The notes under the pieces were generated by a model. It was not told the DNA's origin. It worked only from the letters and a program-made list of their open reading frames with translations, and did no database searches. A stretch of 64,000 nucleotides of DNA from UBA5794 sp964196275 (GTDB lineage: Bacteria > Actinomycetota > Acidimicrobiia > Spongiisociales > UBA5794): the NCBI GenBank assembly GCA_964196275.1, contig CAXMSN010000001.1, positions 1-64,000 on the forward strand, read 5' to 3'. A program made the translations under genes and the position numbers. Positions 23,740-32,289 of this stretch are shown piece after piece. The stretch's first letter is position 1; each line of letters starts with the position of its first letter.

Positions 23740-24750
23740 GTGGATCCGCTGATCATCCTCATCGCACTGGTCGTGATCATCGCCGCCGTAGCCGTGTTCT
23801 GGTTGGCGAGGTCGGGTTCTGACGATGAGCAGGTTGCAACATCCGAGACCAGAGCGAAGCAGGACAAGGGAGGGCTCCGGAGTCGGCTTGCAAAGACAAG
23901 ATCGGTTCTTGGAGGGTCGATCACATCACTCTTCAGCTCGGCAGGCGCCGACGAAGCGGCGTGGGAAGACCTCGAAGACGCCTTGATCCTCGCCGATGTC
24001 GGCCCTGACACAGCATCGACCGTGGTGCACGAAGTGCGTCGGCGTTCTCCTCAGAATTCCGACGAGGCAACGACGATACTGGCCGAGATCTTGTCCGGTC
24101 TCCTCGCCGGACGGGACCGGTCTCTCGACCTTTCTGCCACTCCTTCTGTTGTCGTGGTTGTCGGGGTCAACGGAACGGGGAAGACGACGTCGATCGCAAA
24201 GCTGGCAAACACGCTTGTCGCCGATGGTCGAACCGTTGTCCTGGGGGCGGGGGACACCTATCGGGCGGCGGCAGACCATCAGCTCCAAGAGTGGGGAACC
24301 AGGGTCGGCGTCGAGGTGATCACCGGTGAGGCTGGATCCGATCCGGCAAGCGTCGCGTTCGCCGCAGTCGACCACGCCAAGTCCAACGAGGTCGACGTGG
24401 TCATCGTGGACACCGCTGGCAGGTTGCACTCGCAGACGAACCTGATGGATGAGCTGACCAAGGTCACGAAAATCGTCGCACGCGAGGCGGGATCAGTATC
24501 TGAGGTCCTGCTCGTGCTCGATGGAACAACAGGACAGAACGGCATCGCACAAGCTCGGGCCTTTGCCGAAGCGGTCGGAGTCACCGGCATTGTCCTCACG
24601 AAGCTCGACGGTACCGCGAAGGGCGGTATCGCGATCGCAGTCGAGCGCGAGCTTGATATCCCCATCAAGTACATTGGGGTGGGCGAAGGCATGGACGACC
24701 TGATGCCGTTTGTGCCAGATGACTTTGTGGAGGCGCTGATCACATCATGA
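23740..24750 (+). CDS. ftsY: Signal recognition particle receptor FtsY
   Basis: 336 aa from GTG 23740. A single N-terminal hydrophobic segment (about residues 3-23) anchors it, unlike the acidic A domain of E. coli FtsY. A four-helix N domain and the SRP-GTPase follow: GVNGTGKTTSIAKL, DTAGRLHSQTN, TKLDGTAKGG. It receives ribosome-SRP complexes at the membrane, the partner of Ffh encoded at 30216. The stop overlaps the cdd start by 4 nt. Confidence 0.95.
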   Translation: MDPLIILIALVVIIAAVAVFWLARSGSDDEQVATSETRAKQDKGGLRSRLAKTRSVLGGSITSLFSSAGADEAAWEDLEDALILADVGPDTASTVVHEVRRRSPQNSDEATTILAEILSGLLAGRDRSLDLSATPSVVVVVGVNGTGKTTSIAKLANTLVADGRTVVLGAGDTYRAAADHQLQEWGTRVGVEVITGEAGSDPASVAFAAVDHAKSNEVDVVIVDTAGRLHSQTNLMDELTKVTKIVAREAGSVSEVLLVLDGTTGQNGIAQARAFAEAVGVTGIVLTKLDGTAKGGIAIAVERELDIPIKYIGVGEGMDDLMPFVPDDFVEALITS

Positions 24751-25136
24751 CGCATGAAGAACTTCTCGAAGCCGCGGCTGAAGCTGCGACAAGATCGTAT
24801 TCACCTTATTCGTCGTTCCGTGTTGGAGCGGCAGTACTCGCAGCCGACGGGACCGTGTACACCGGGGCGAACGTCGAGAACGCCGCATACGGTTCTGCCG
24901 TCTGTGCAGAGGCCTCCGCGATCAGCGCCGCCGTGAATGCCGGCGTACGCAAGATCGAAACGGTTGCTGCGGTCTGCCTTGATGGCGAATTCTGTAGCCC
25001 GTGTGGCAACTGCCGCCAGATCATGCAGGAATTCTTCGTGGAGACGGTGATCATGCACGGGCCGGATGGCACGCCCAATGCTCTGCCACTGTCGGAACTG
25101 CTGCCCCTGTCGTTCGGTCCCGAGGCCCTCGGCTAG
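24747..25136 (+). CDS. cdd: Cytidine deaminase
   Basis: 129 aa, the homotetrameric short form. Zinc and catalytic residues are visible in the CAE box (AVCAEASAISAAV) and PCGNCRQ. It deaminates cytidine and deoxycytidine to uridine forms in salvage. ATGA overlap with ftsY puts it at the end of the long plus-strand operon, facing the minus-strand etf genes; the nucleoside-salvage operon lies beyond these. Confidence 0.94.
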   Translation: MTHEELLEAAAEAATRSYSPYSSFRVGAAVLAADGTVYTGANVENAAYGSAVCAEASAISAAVNAGVRKIETVAAVCLDGEFCSPCGNCRQIMQEFFVETVIMHGPDGTPNALPLSELLPLSFGPEALG

Positions 25137-25154
25137 ACGGCTCGAACGAAGCAG

Positions 25155-25212
25155 GTATTACGTACCACGTAGTACGTACAACTCCGGCGTCGTACTACGT
25201 AATCCGTACGAC
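25155..25212 (+). repeat. Heptanucleotide array (GTAnnAC type), two blocks
   Basis: GTATTAC, GTACCAC, GTAGTAC, GTACAAC (25155-25182), then after 9 nt GTACTAC, GTAATCC, GTACGAC (25192-25212). It lies between the convergent cdd and etfA genes and is the only content of that gap. Confidence 0.8.
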
Positions 25213-25237
25213 GCCCCACAGCCGGCTATCTCCCCTG

Positions 25238-26182
25238 CTACGAGCGCGCTTTGAGCGCCTCGATCAGCTGGGGCACCACCTTGTGGACGTCGCCAACGAC
25301 GCCTAGGTCAGCGAGACCGAAGATCGGAGCGTCCGGATCCTTGTTGATCGCGATGATGGTCGCGGAACCCTTCATGCCGACCAGATGCTGCATGGCTCCC
25401 GAGATCCCACATGCGATGTATACAGATGGCTTGACGGTCTTGCCCGTCTGCCCGACCTGGTAGCTGTAGGGAACCCAGCCAGCGTCTACGACCGCCCTCG
25501 TGCCACCAACGGCTCCACCGAGGAGGCCAGCAAGTTCGTGCATCATGTCGAACTTGTCACCGCTCCCGAGCCCTCGCCCGCCAGACACGACGACGGCTGC
25601 AACCTCGAGGTTGGGGCCTTCTGACGCCTCGACATGACGTTCGGTCACCGTTGCCCCACCGGATCGACCGGTATCAGGCATCTCCACGGTGTGCACGGTG
25701 GGAGTGACGCCGCCTGTCGGTTCCGCTGTGAAGGCCTTTGGCCGCGTGACGATGATCGCGGGACTCTTGGCTGTGAACTCGGTCGAGATTCCCAGCGTGC
25801 CACCAAGGATCTCTGAGAAGACCGTGATGGTGTCGGTTCCGTCGAAGTCGAGGGCATTGGAAATGACTGGTCTACCCATCCGCGCGGCGAGTCTGCCCGC
25901 GATGTCCCTGTCCATGTTCCCTGCACCGAACAACACGATGTCAGCTGACTCCACCAGCGTGGCCATGGCCGCTGACGCCGGCGCGGAGGCGAGCGTGTCT
26001 CCGGCATCGAAGTGGTAGACATCCGAGGCCCCGTGGTCGCCGAGCGCAGCGAAGCTGGCATCGGAGCCTGCGCCGAGATAGAACACGTGCACATCGCCGT
26101 GAGTCTGCGCCTTGCTGATGAGTTCAAGGGAACCTGTCGACGGTACGCCTTCGTCTTCTTCTGCGAAAACCCAAATATTCAT
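25238..26182 (-). CDS. etfA: Electron transfer flavoprotein alpha subunit
   Basis: 314 aa. MNIWVFAEEDEG opens the subunit; the C-terminal FAD domain shows VSGGRGLGSGDKF, GGAVGGTRAVVDAGWVPYSYQVGQTGKTV and YIACGISGAMQHLVGMK, classic EtfA. With EtfB it carries electrons from acyl-CoA dehydrogenases to the quinone pool. It follows etfB directly (adjacent coordinates), so they are one operon. Confidence 0.95.
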   Translation of the reverse strand: MNIWVFAEEDEGVPSTGSLELISKAQTHGDVHVFYLGAGSDASFAALGDHGASDVYHFDAGDTLASAPASAAMATLVESADIVLFGAGNMDRDIAGRLAARMGRPVISNALDFDGTDTITVFSEILGGTLGISTEFTAKSPAIIVTRPKAFTAEPTGGVTPTVHTVEMPDTGRSGGATVTERHVEASEGPNLEVAAVVVSGGRGLGSGDKFDMMHELAGLLGGAVGGTRAVVDAGWVPYSYQVGQTGKTVKPSVYIACGISGAMQHLVGMKGSATIIAINKDPDAPIFGLADLGVVGDVHKVVPQLIEALKARS

Positions 26183-26938
26183 TCAGATCACCTTGGCCTG
26201 TTCGAGCGTCTCAACGATCTTGATATACGCGTCACCGTCGTCCTCGACGATCTCGCCTGCGGCTCGAGCCTCGACGGGTTCGACACTTCGGATCATCTGG
26301 CCCGTTTCTGACTCAATGCCGAGATCGGCGGCAGTGAGTGTGCTGACGGGCTTCGACTTCGCCTGCATGATTCCCTTGAAGGTCGGGTATCTCGGCTCGA
26401 CCCCCGCGGTAACCGTTACGAGCGCCGGTGCCGGCGCCGTCACGACATCGTATCCGCCGGCAGTCTGGCGCTCGATGGTGATGGCGCCATCGGCCGCCTC
26501 GACCTTCCGTGCGAACGAAAGGCACGGTACGTCGAGAAGTTCGGACATCATCTGTGGCATGACGCCGCTGTACCCGTCGGTCGACTCGGTGCCAGTGACA
26601 ACAAGGTCGAACCCCTCCTGAGTCATAGCCGCAGAGAGCACGCGTGCAGTAGTGAGAGCGTCGGAACCCCTGAGGGCTTCGTCGTCGATCACGACTGCAC
26701 GGTCCGCGCCCATAGCAAGAGCCGTGCGAAGACCCTGCTGTCCTCCTGTTGGTCCCATGCTGTAGACCGTGACGGTCCCCTCGGTCGCCTCGGCGAGTTG
26801 TAGCGCGATCTCGACGCCCGATTTGTCTGTGTCGTCGAGTACCTGGTCGTCCGGCCGGACGACCCAGTGGTTCTCATCATCGAGTTCGTACGGTGACGCT
26901 GGGTCAGGAATCTGCTTCACGCAGACCGCGATGTTCAT
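26183..26938 (-). CDS. etfB: Electron transfer flavoprotein beta subunit
   Basis: 251 aa. MNIAVCVKQIPDPASPYELD and the ADRAVVIDDEALRGSDALTTARVL and DLVVTGTESTDGYSGVMPQM segments are the AMP/FAD-contact regions of EtfB. GAAGGAG lies about 9 nt before the ATG. It is the first gene of the etfBA operon. Confidence 0.95.
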   Translation of the reverse strand: MNIAVCVKQIPDPASPYELDDENHWVVRPDDQVLDDTDKSGVEIALQLAEATEGTVTVYSMGPTGGQQGLRTALAMGADRAVVIDDEALRGSDALTTARVLSAAMTQEGFDLVVTGTESTDGYSGVMPQMMSELLDVPCLSFARKVEAADGAITIERQTAGGYDVVTAPAPALVTVTAGVEPRYPTFKGIMQAKSKPVSTLTAADLGIESETGQMIRSVEPVEARAAGEIVEDDGDAYIKIVETLEQAKVI

Positions 26939-27006
26939 GGCGTTCCGCTCCTTCTTGTGGCTGTTCGCATGTTACGAACGGCTGCGCGCTTTAGGTAAAC
27001 CCGCGT

Positions 27007-27837
27007 TCACACGCCCCCAACCAGCGTGGGGAGGAAACGATCAACCACATTCGTGAACGTCTGTCTGGCGATGCCAGCGGTTTCGGTGACCTCTTCGTGG
27101 GACAGCGGTGTGGGGGAGATGCCCGCCGCCAGGTTCGTCACAAGTGATATGCCGACGACCTCTGCACCCATGTGCCGTATCGCGATCGCTTCTGGTGCGG
27201 TCGACATCCCCACCAGGTCCGCGCCCATCCGCTTGGCCATCTGGACCTCGGCCGGTGTCTCGTAGGTTGGTCCGAGGAACCAGGCGTAGACGCCCTCATG
27301 TGGCGTGATGCCAGCTTCGGTGAAGGTTTCTGCGAGCGCTGCTCGCAACGTCGGGCTGTAGACATTCGTCATGTCTGGAAAGCGTGGTCCGAGCCTGTCG
27401 TCGTTGGGCCCGGTCAGCGGATTCCGTCCGGTCAGATTGAGGTGGTCCGAGATGATGACCAGATCTCCTGGGATCAGGTTCTCGTTCACGCCACCGGCGG
27501 CGTTCGTCAGCAGAACGCGAGTCGCGCCGGAAGCAACCGCCGTACGGACACCGAAGACGACGTCATCCATCTCCCATCCCTCGTACGTGTGGACTCTCCC
27601 GGAGAAGAGCAGCACTCTTCCGTCGCCGACCGGGGCTGAGTACAGGCTGCCGGAGTGACCCGCAACTTGGGGTTGCGGGAAGCCGGGGATGTCCGCGTAC
27701 GGGATCTCGATGGCGCCGTCGATGCTGGCCGCGTAACTGCCGAGCCCAGAGCCGAGCACGACAGCAGCCTCGTGCGACTCGTGGCCGGTACGTGCCTTGA
27801 TGGCGGTCGCTGCTGCCATAAGCGTGTGGTAGTTCAT
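27007..27837 (-). CDS. punA: Purine nucleoside phosphorylase
   Basis: 276 aa from ATG 27837. VVLGSGLGSYA, the FPQPQVAGHSG phosphate loop, LLTNAAGGVNENL and GMSTAPEAIAIRHMG are the trimeric PNP family motifs. It cleaves purine nucleosides with phosphate. The start overlaps the deoA stop (ATGA), so it is the last gene of the upp-ATL-deoA-punA operon. Confidence 0.93.
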   Translation of the reverse strand: MNYHTLMAAATAIKARTGHESHEAAVVLGSGLGSYAASIDGAIEIPYADIPGFPQPQVAGHSGSLYSAPVGDGRVLLFSGRVHTYEGWEMDDVVFGVRTAVASGATRVLLTNAAGGVNENLIPGDLVIISDHLNLTGRNPLTGPNDDRLGPRFPDMTNVYSPTLRAALAETFTEAGITPHEGVYAWFLGPTYETPAEVQMAKRMGADLVGMSTAPEAIAIRHMGAEVVGISLVTNLAAGISPTPLSHEEVTETAGIARQTFTNVVDRFLPTLVGGV

Positions 27838-29141
27838 CTCACATCTCCCAGTATCAGACGGGGTGCGGCGATCGGGACATCCGACACTCCCCACGTGTGG
27901 TCGAGCACGCTCAGCGCGCTCTGGAGCCTCGATTCCTCGCGGTACCAGATCTCGGCGAGCGGTTGGCCCTCTTCGACCGTGTCACCGACCTTCGCCAGAA
28001 CCATGATGCCAACAGCGGGATCAACGATGTCTTCCTTCTTCGCTCTTCCCGCGCCGAGCCGAACAGCGGCGATCCCAATGTCGTATGCGTTGCACCTCGA
28101 CAGATGGCCTGGATTCCGGGCCTGGATCACGTGCACGTTGCCGACCGATGGAAGCTTCGATGGATCCTCGATCGCTGCCACGTCGCCTCCTTGACGCTCG
28201 ACCAATTGCAGGAAGCTGTCGTAGGCATCACCGGATGTGATCGCACGTTCGATGTTCGCCTCGGCTGAGGAACGGTCCACTGCTCCGGCAAGAAGCAGCA
28301 TCTCTGTGGCGAACAGCTTGGTGATCCGGACGATGTCATCCGGACCGCCGCCCTTGAGGACATCGATCGACTCTGCGATCTCGTTGGCATTGCCGACGGC
28401 GACTCCGAGCGGTTGGTCCATGTTCGTGAGGACCGCCGTGACGGGAGTGTCGTGAGCGGCTCCGATGGCGACCATCATGGATGCGAGCGTCGTGGCGTCC
28501 GGCAGGTTCTTCATGAACGCACCATTGCCGACCTTGACGTCCAGGAGGAGTCCGTCGAGATCCTCAGCGAGTTTCTTCGACATGATCGAAGATGAGATGA
28601 GGGGCACGGATGGAACGGTCCCTGTTGCATCGCGCAGGGCGTAGATTCGTCGGTCGGCGGGCACGAGTGTCTCGGTCTGCCCCGCCATCACGACTCCGAC
28701 GTCGTTGAGTTGATCCTCGAAGTCGCTTGGTGCGATCTGGGTGGTGAAGCCCGGTATCGATTCGAGCTTGTCGAGTGTCCCGCCGGTGTGTCCCAGCCCA
28801 CGTCCGGAGATCATCGGGACGGCAACACCGCATGCGGCCATGATGGGAACCAGAGGAATCGAGATCTTGTCTCCGACTCCGCCGGTCGAGTGCTTGTCGA
28901 CCTTGGGCTTCTGCACACCCGAGAGATCGAGGACCTCGCCGGAATGAAGCATCGCCTCGGTCCAGGGAGCGAGTTCCTCAGGCGTCATGCCCTTGAAGAT
29001 GATGGCCATCAGCAGGGCCGACAGTTGATAGTCAGGAATGCGGTCTGCTGTGAACTCACTGATGATCCACCGCAGCGCGTCATCGTCGAGCGCCTCACCG
29101 TCGCGCTTGGCTCGAATCAGTTCGACCATGGAGAACGTCAT
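27834..29141 (-). CDS. deoA: Thymidine/pyrimidine-nucleoside phosphorylase
   Basis: 435 aa. MVELIRAKRDGEALDDDALRW, KHSTGGVGDKISI (phosphate and base contacts) and GRGLGHTGGTLDKLESIPG are diagnostic. It splits pyrimidine nucleosides to base and (deoxy)ribose-1-phosphate. Overlaps of 4 nt at both ends bind it to the ATL gene upstream and punA downstream. Confidence 0.95.
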   Translation of the reverse strand: MTFSMVELIRAKRDGEALDDDALRWIISEFTADRIPDYQLSALLMAIIFKGMTPEELAPWTEAMLHSGEVLDLSGVQKPKVDKHSTGGVGDKISIPLVPIMAACGVAVPMISGRGLGHTGGTLDKLESIPGFTTQIAPSDFEDQLNDVGVVMAGQTETLVPADRRIYALRDATGTVPSVPLISSSIMSKKLAEDLDGLLLDVKVGNGAFMKNLPDATTLASMMVAIGAAHDTPVTAVLTNMDQPLGVAVGNANEIAESIDVLKGGGPDDIVRITKLFATEMLLLAGAVDRSSAEANIERAITSGDAYDSFLQLVERQGGDVAAIEDPSKLPSVGNVHVIQARNPGHLSRCNAYDIGIAAVRLGAGRAKKEDIVDPAVGIMVLAKVGDTVEEGQPLAEIWYREESRLQSALSVLDHTWGVSDVPIAAPRLILGDVR

Positions 29142-29428
29142 GACGATCCTTTCATCCGCACTCTGCCCTTGACAATGGACACACCCTCAGCGCGGAGACG
29201 CTGGGCGTGCTCTCTCTCGCTGCCAGGGACGAGTCGTCCCGATACAGCGATAACTCTCCACCACGGTAATCCGGGTGTGGTGCGAAGGAGATTGCCAACC
29301 GCCCTGGCTGCTCCCGGATACCCAGCCTCAGCCGCGACCTCTCCGTAGGTGCTGATCTCGCCTGACGGCACCGCTTCGATCACCGAGATCACCGCCTCCG
29401 TGAAGGCATCGTCCGGCGGGGAGGTCAC
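29138..29428 (-). CDS. Alkyltransferase-like (ATL) MGMT-family protein
   Basis: 96 aa, only the DNA-binding domain of O6-methylguanine methyltransferases: PSGEISTYGEVAAEAGYPGAARAVGNLL and a WWRVIAVSGRL segment. The PCHR active site reads PWWR, so the alkyl-accepting cysteine is absent. ATL proteins bind O6-alkylguanine, flip it and recruit nucleotide excision repair. It is embedded between upp and deoA with 4-nt overlaps on both sides, an unexpected place for a DNA repair gene. Confidence 0.9.
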   Translation of the reverse strand: MTSPPDDAFTEAVISVIEAVPSGEISTYGEVAAEAGYPGAARAVGNLLRTTPGLPWWRVIAVSGRLVPGSEREHAQRLRAEGVSIVKGRVRMKGSS

Positions 29429-30042
29429 AGTGTCCCGAACAGCCTGTCGCCCATGTCACCAAGACCAGGGACTATGTAATAGTCGTCGTTGAGTTCGCGA
29501 TCGTGCGCCGCTGCAACGATGTGTACGTCGGGATGATCCTCGTCCATCCGCCGTACGCCCTCAGGTGCGGTGACGACGCACAGAGCCGTGATATCGGTTG
29601 CTCCCGAGGACTTGACCTTGTCCGCAGCCCAGCTCAGCGAGCCACCTGTCGCAAGCATTGGCTCGCATATCAGGACCGACGCGTCCGTCAGGTTCGGGAG
29701 CTTGGAGTAGTACTCAAGAGGAAGGGCCGTGGCTTCGTCACGTTGGACGCCTGCGAACCCAACCTTGACACCAGGGATCATCTCGAGAACCGCCGACAAC
29801 ATGCCAAGCCCCGCACGCAGTACGGGAACGGCGACGATGTTCTCTACGGCGTATCCCGTTGTGATTTCCATGGGCGTCTCAACGTCGAATTGGGTCAGGG
29901 GCACCCGCTTCGTTGCTTCGAGTACGAGCGAATACGTAAGCCCCTTGGCAGCTTCCCTGAAGGTCGGCGGAGAGGTGTCCTTGTCCCGGAGGACGGTCAG
30001 ATAGTGGCGTGCGAGTGGGTGATCGATAACAGTGAGGTTCAT
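29425..30042 (-). CDS. upp: Uracil phosphoribosyltransferase
   Basis: 205 aa from ATG 30042 (MNLTVIDHPLARHYL); the open frame upstream is repeat-derived. VPVLRAGLGML, CEPMLATGGSL (PRPP loop) and the YYIVPGLGDMGDRLFGT ending are typical. It salvages uracil to UMP. First gene of the salvage operon, divergent from ffh across a region that holds heptad repeats. Confidence 0.95.
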   Translation of the reverse strand: MNLTVIDHPLARHYLTVLRDKDTSPPTFREAAKGLTYSLVLEATKRVPLTQFDVETPMEITTGYAVENIVAVPVLRAGLGMLSAVLEMIPGVKVGFAGVQRDEATALPLEYYSKLPNLTDASVLICEPMLATGGSLSWAADKVKSSGATDITALCVVTAPEGVRRMDEDHPDVHIVAAAHDRELNDDYYIVPGLGDMGDRLFGTL

Positions 30043-30092
30043 GGGTCGGCAGCTTAGCGCTGCCTCCAGACTCGCTCGGCTCCGCCTTCGCT

Positions 30093-30113
30093 GACAGACC
30101 GCAGACCACAGGC
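30093..30113 (+). repeat. Heptad-like repeats between divergent upp and ffh
   Basis: GACAGAC, CGCAGAC, CACAGGC at 30093-30113 (complement of the GTCTGTG type). A second block, GTTGTCT, GTCGCCT, GTGTTCT, lies at 30170-30190. A TCGCTCG-type GC core is at about 30072-30092. The ffh promoter overlaps the second block. Confidence 0.55.
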
Positions 30114-30215
30114 GGCAGTCCCGCTCGCCGCACTCGCTGACAGGTCGGAAGCGGAGTTCTTGGTTGGCTGTTGTCTGTCGCCTGTGTTCTTCTGTCCGCC
30201 GTACACTCCGGATCC

Positions 30216-31559
30216 ATGTTCGATGCACTCTCATCCCGGCTCAATGGCGTATTTGGCGGCCTTCGTAGCAAGGGCAGGCTCAGCGAAGACGACGTGAACG
30301 CTACGCTGCGCGAGGTGCGATTGGCGCTCCTCGAGGCCGACGTGAACCTGAACGTCACGAAGGCGTTCATCGAGAGGGTTCGGGTTCGGGCGATAGGCTC
30401 GGAGGTAACGAAGAGCCTCACGCCCGGCCAGCAGGTCATCAAGATCGTGCACGAGGAACTCGTGGTCACGCTCGGAGATGCAGCGGCACCTTTGGTAAGA
30501 CCGGCAGCCCCGCCGCTTGTCATCCTCATGGTGGGGCTTCAGGGGTCAGGTAAGACCACCACCGCGGCGAAGCTCGCACAGCACCTCAAGAGCAAGGGAA
30601 AGCGTCCCATGCTTATCGCTGCCGACCTTCAGCGCCCTGCTGCCATCGACCAACTCGAACAGCTGGGACGGCAGATCGGTGTGCCCGTGTACGCCGAACG
30701 GGGCGGAAAGGCACCGAAGGTCGTCAAGGCTGGGATGAAAGCTGCGAGAGAAGAGAGTGCGAACGCGATCATCGTGGACACCGCTGGCCGTCTCCAGATC
30801 GATACCGATCTCATGAAGGAGCTCGCGGCGATCGAGAAGGTTGCCGATCCCGATGAGACGCTGCTTGTCGTGGACGCTATGACCGGGCAGGAAGCGGTCA
30901 ACGTTGCGCTGGGTTTTAAGAAGCACACGGATATCTCCGGTCTCGTGCTCACGAAGATCGACGGCGATGCTCGTGGTGGCGCTGCAATCTCCGTCCGAGA
31001 GGTGACGGGCGTCCCGGTCAAATTCGTCGGAACGGGAGAATCCATCGACGGGCTGGATGTCTTTCATCCCGACCGTATGGCATCTCGAATCCTCGGGATG
31101 GGCGACGTGCTCACTCTCATCGAGAAGGCAGAGGCCAACTACGACGAGGAAGAGGCGGAACTGGCCGCAAAGAAGATGTTGGACGCGACGTTCGACCTCG
31201 AAGACTTCCTCGAGCAGTTCCAACAGATCAAGAGGATGGGGCCTTTGCAGCAACTCGTCGGTATGCTCCCGGGTGCAGGTTCGGCTTTAGGCGACATCCA
31301 GGTGGACGAGAAACAACTCGGCCGCGTGGAGGCGATTATCCGTTCGATGACTCCTCGGGAACGTCGAAACCCCAAGATGATCACCGGTAGTCGTAAGCGT
31401 CGTATCGCTGCCGGGTCGGGAACCCGGCCGCAGGACGTCAATGGCGTTCTCAAACAGTTCTCGCAAGCGCAAAAGATGATGAAGGCAATGGCCGGTGGCA
31501 AGAGTCCCATCCCTGGGCTCCAGATGCCGGGCATGCCACGCACGACGAAGAAGAGGTAA
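30216..31559 (+). CDS. ffh: Signal recognition particle protein Ffh
   Basis: 447 aa from ATG 30216; TACACT ends 8 nt before it. N domain, then the GTPase: GLQGSGKTTTAAKLA, DTAGRLQID, TKIDGDARGG, and a methionine-rich M domain with FLEQFQQIKRMGPLQQ and the RNA-binding SRKRRIAAGSG. It binds signal sequences and SRP RNA and docks on FtsY. The SRP RNA gene itself is not visible in the window. Confidence 0.96.
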   Translation: MFDALSSRLNGVFGGLRSKGRLSEDDVNATLREVRLALLEADVNLNVTKAFIERVRVRAIGSEVTKSLTPGQQVIKIVHEELVVTLGDAAAPLVRPAAPPLVILMVGLQGSGKTTTAAKLAQHLKSKGKRPMLIAADLQRPAAIDQLEQLGRQIGVPVYAERGGKAPKVVKAGMKAAREESANAIIVDTAGRLQIDTDLMKELAAIEKVADPDETLLVVDAMTGQEAVNVALGFKKHTDISGLVLTKIDGDARGGAAISVREVTGVPVKFVGTGESIDGLDVFHPDRMASRILGMGDVLTLIEKAEANYDEEEAELAAKKMLDATFDLEDFLEQFQQIKRMGPLQQLVGMLPGAGSALGDIQVDEKQLGRVEAIIRSMTPRERRNPKMITGSRKRRIAAGSGTRPQDVNGVLKQFSQAQKMMKAMAGGKSPIPGLQMPGMPRTTKKR

Positions 31560-31566
31560 ACCAGAG

Positions 31567-32040
31567 ATGGCAACCAAAATCCGCCTGACGCGGCTTGGTA
31601 AGAAGAAACAGCCGACGTACCGCGTCGTCGTGATGGACTCCCGCAAGCCCCGTGATGGAAAATACATCGAGCAACTCGGGATCTACGATCCCCGCCAGCA
31701 GCCGTCGCTCATCAAGATCGACAACGAGCGGGCGCTCCATTGGCTTCGCACCGGTGCACAGCCGACAGAGCGGGCGCAGAAGCTCCTCGAGATTTCAGGA
31801 GCCTGGACCCAGTTCAAGGTGGCTAAGGGCGACATCCATACCGTGGCGGACACTCCTGCTGTGGTTGAGGAAGTTGTAGCTGAGGCGGTCGCTGTTGAGG
31901 CCGTTGCGGTTGAAGCAGACGACGGAGCAGAGGATGTCGGAAGTCCGAAGTCCGAGGTCCGAGCAGAAGAAGAGACAGAAGTAGCAGAAGCAGATCAGCA
32001 AGAAGAAGTAACCGCTGACGAGAGTTCGGAAGAAGCATGA
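31567..32040 (+). CDS. rpsP: 30S ribosomal protein S16 with long acidic C-terminal tail
   Basis: 157 aa from ATG 31567 (CAGAG upstream). Residues 1-85 are a normal S16 (IRLTRLGKKKQPTYRVVVMDSR). The remaining 70 or so are low-complexity and Glu/Ala/Val-rich, roughly doubling the family length. Part of the tail is encoded by four heptads (31936-31963). Acidic S16 or RpsP extensions occur in other actinobacteria; function unknown. Overlaps khpA by 4 nt. Confidence 0.93.
   Translation: MATKIRLTRLGKKKQPTYRVVVMDSRKPRDGKYIEQLGIYDPRQQPSLIKIDNERALHWLRTGAQPTERAQKLLEISGAWTQFKVAKGDIHTVADTPAVVEEVVAEAVAVEAVAVEADDGAEDVGSPKSEVRAEEETEVAEADQQEEVTADESSEEA
31936..31963 (+). repeat. Heptads inside the rpsP coding tail
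   Basis: GTCGGAA, GTCCGAA, GTCCGAG, GTCCGAG in a row, 7-nt period, within the acidic extension of S16 (VGSPKSEVRAEE region). Confidence 0.65.
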
Positions 32041-32288
32041 GCCAGGGCGAGATTGTCGAAAAGGTCGTTACGTACGTTGTATCCGAGATCGTTGACAACC
32101 CCGATGACATCGAGGTTGCGATCGTCCCCGATGGCTCCGATGCCGTTGTCGCAGAGGTGCGCACAGCAAAGAGCGACATGGGTCGTGTGATCGGAAAGCG
32201 TGGCCGTGTAGCCCGCGCCATCCGCAACGTTGCAGGTCAGGCCGGAGAAGAAGAGGGCCTCGGCGTCGACGTCGACTTCCTCGACTGA
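32037..32288 (+). CDS. khpA: KH-domain RNA-binding protein KhpA
   Basis: 83 aa. The single KH domain shows the GxxG loop in GRVIGKRGRVARAIRNV. KhpA (YlqC) is usually encoded between rpsP and rimM, as here, and acts with KhpB in RNA binding and cell-size control in Gram-positives. ATGA overlap with rpsP; the rimM GTG follows after one nucleotide. Confidence 0.93.
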   Translation: MSQGEIVEKVVTYVVSEIVDNPDDIEVAIVPDGSDAVVAEVRTAKSDMGRVIGKRGRVARAIRNVAGQAGEEEGLGVDVDFLD

Positions 32289-32289
32289 C

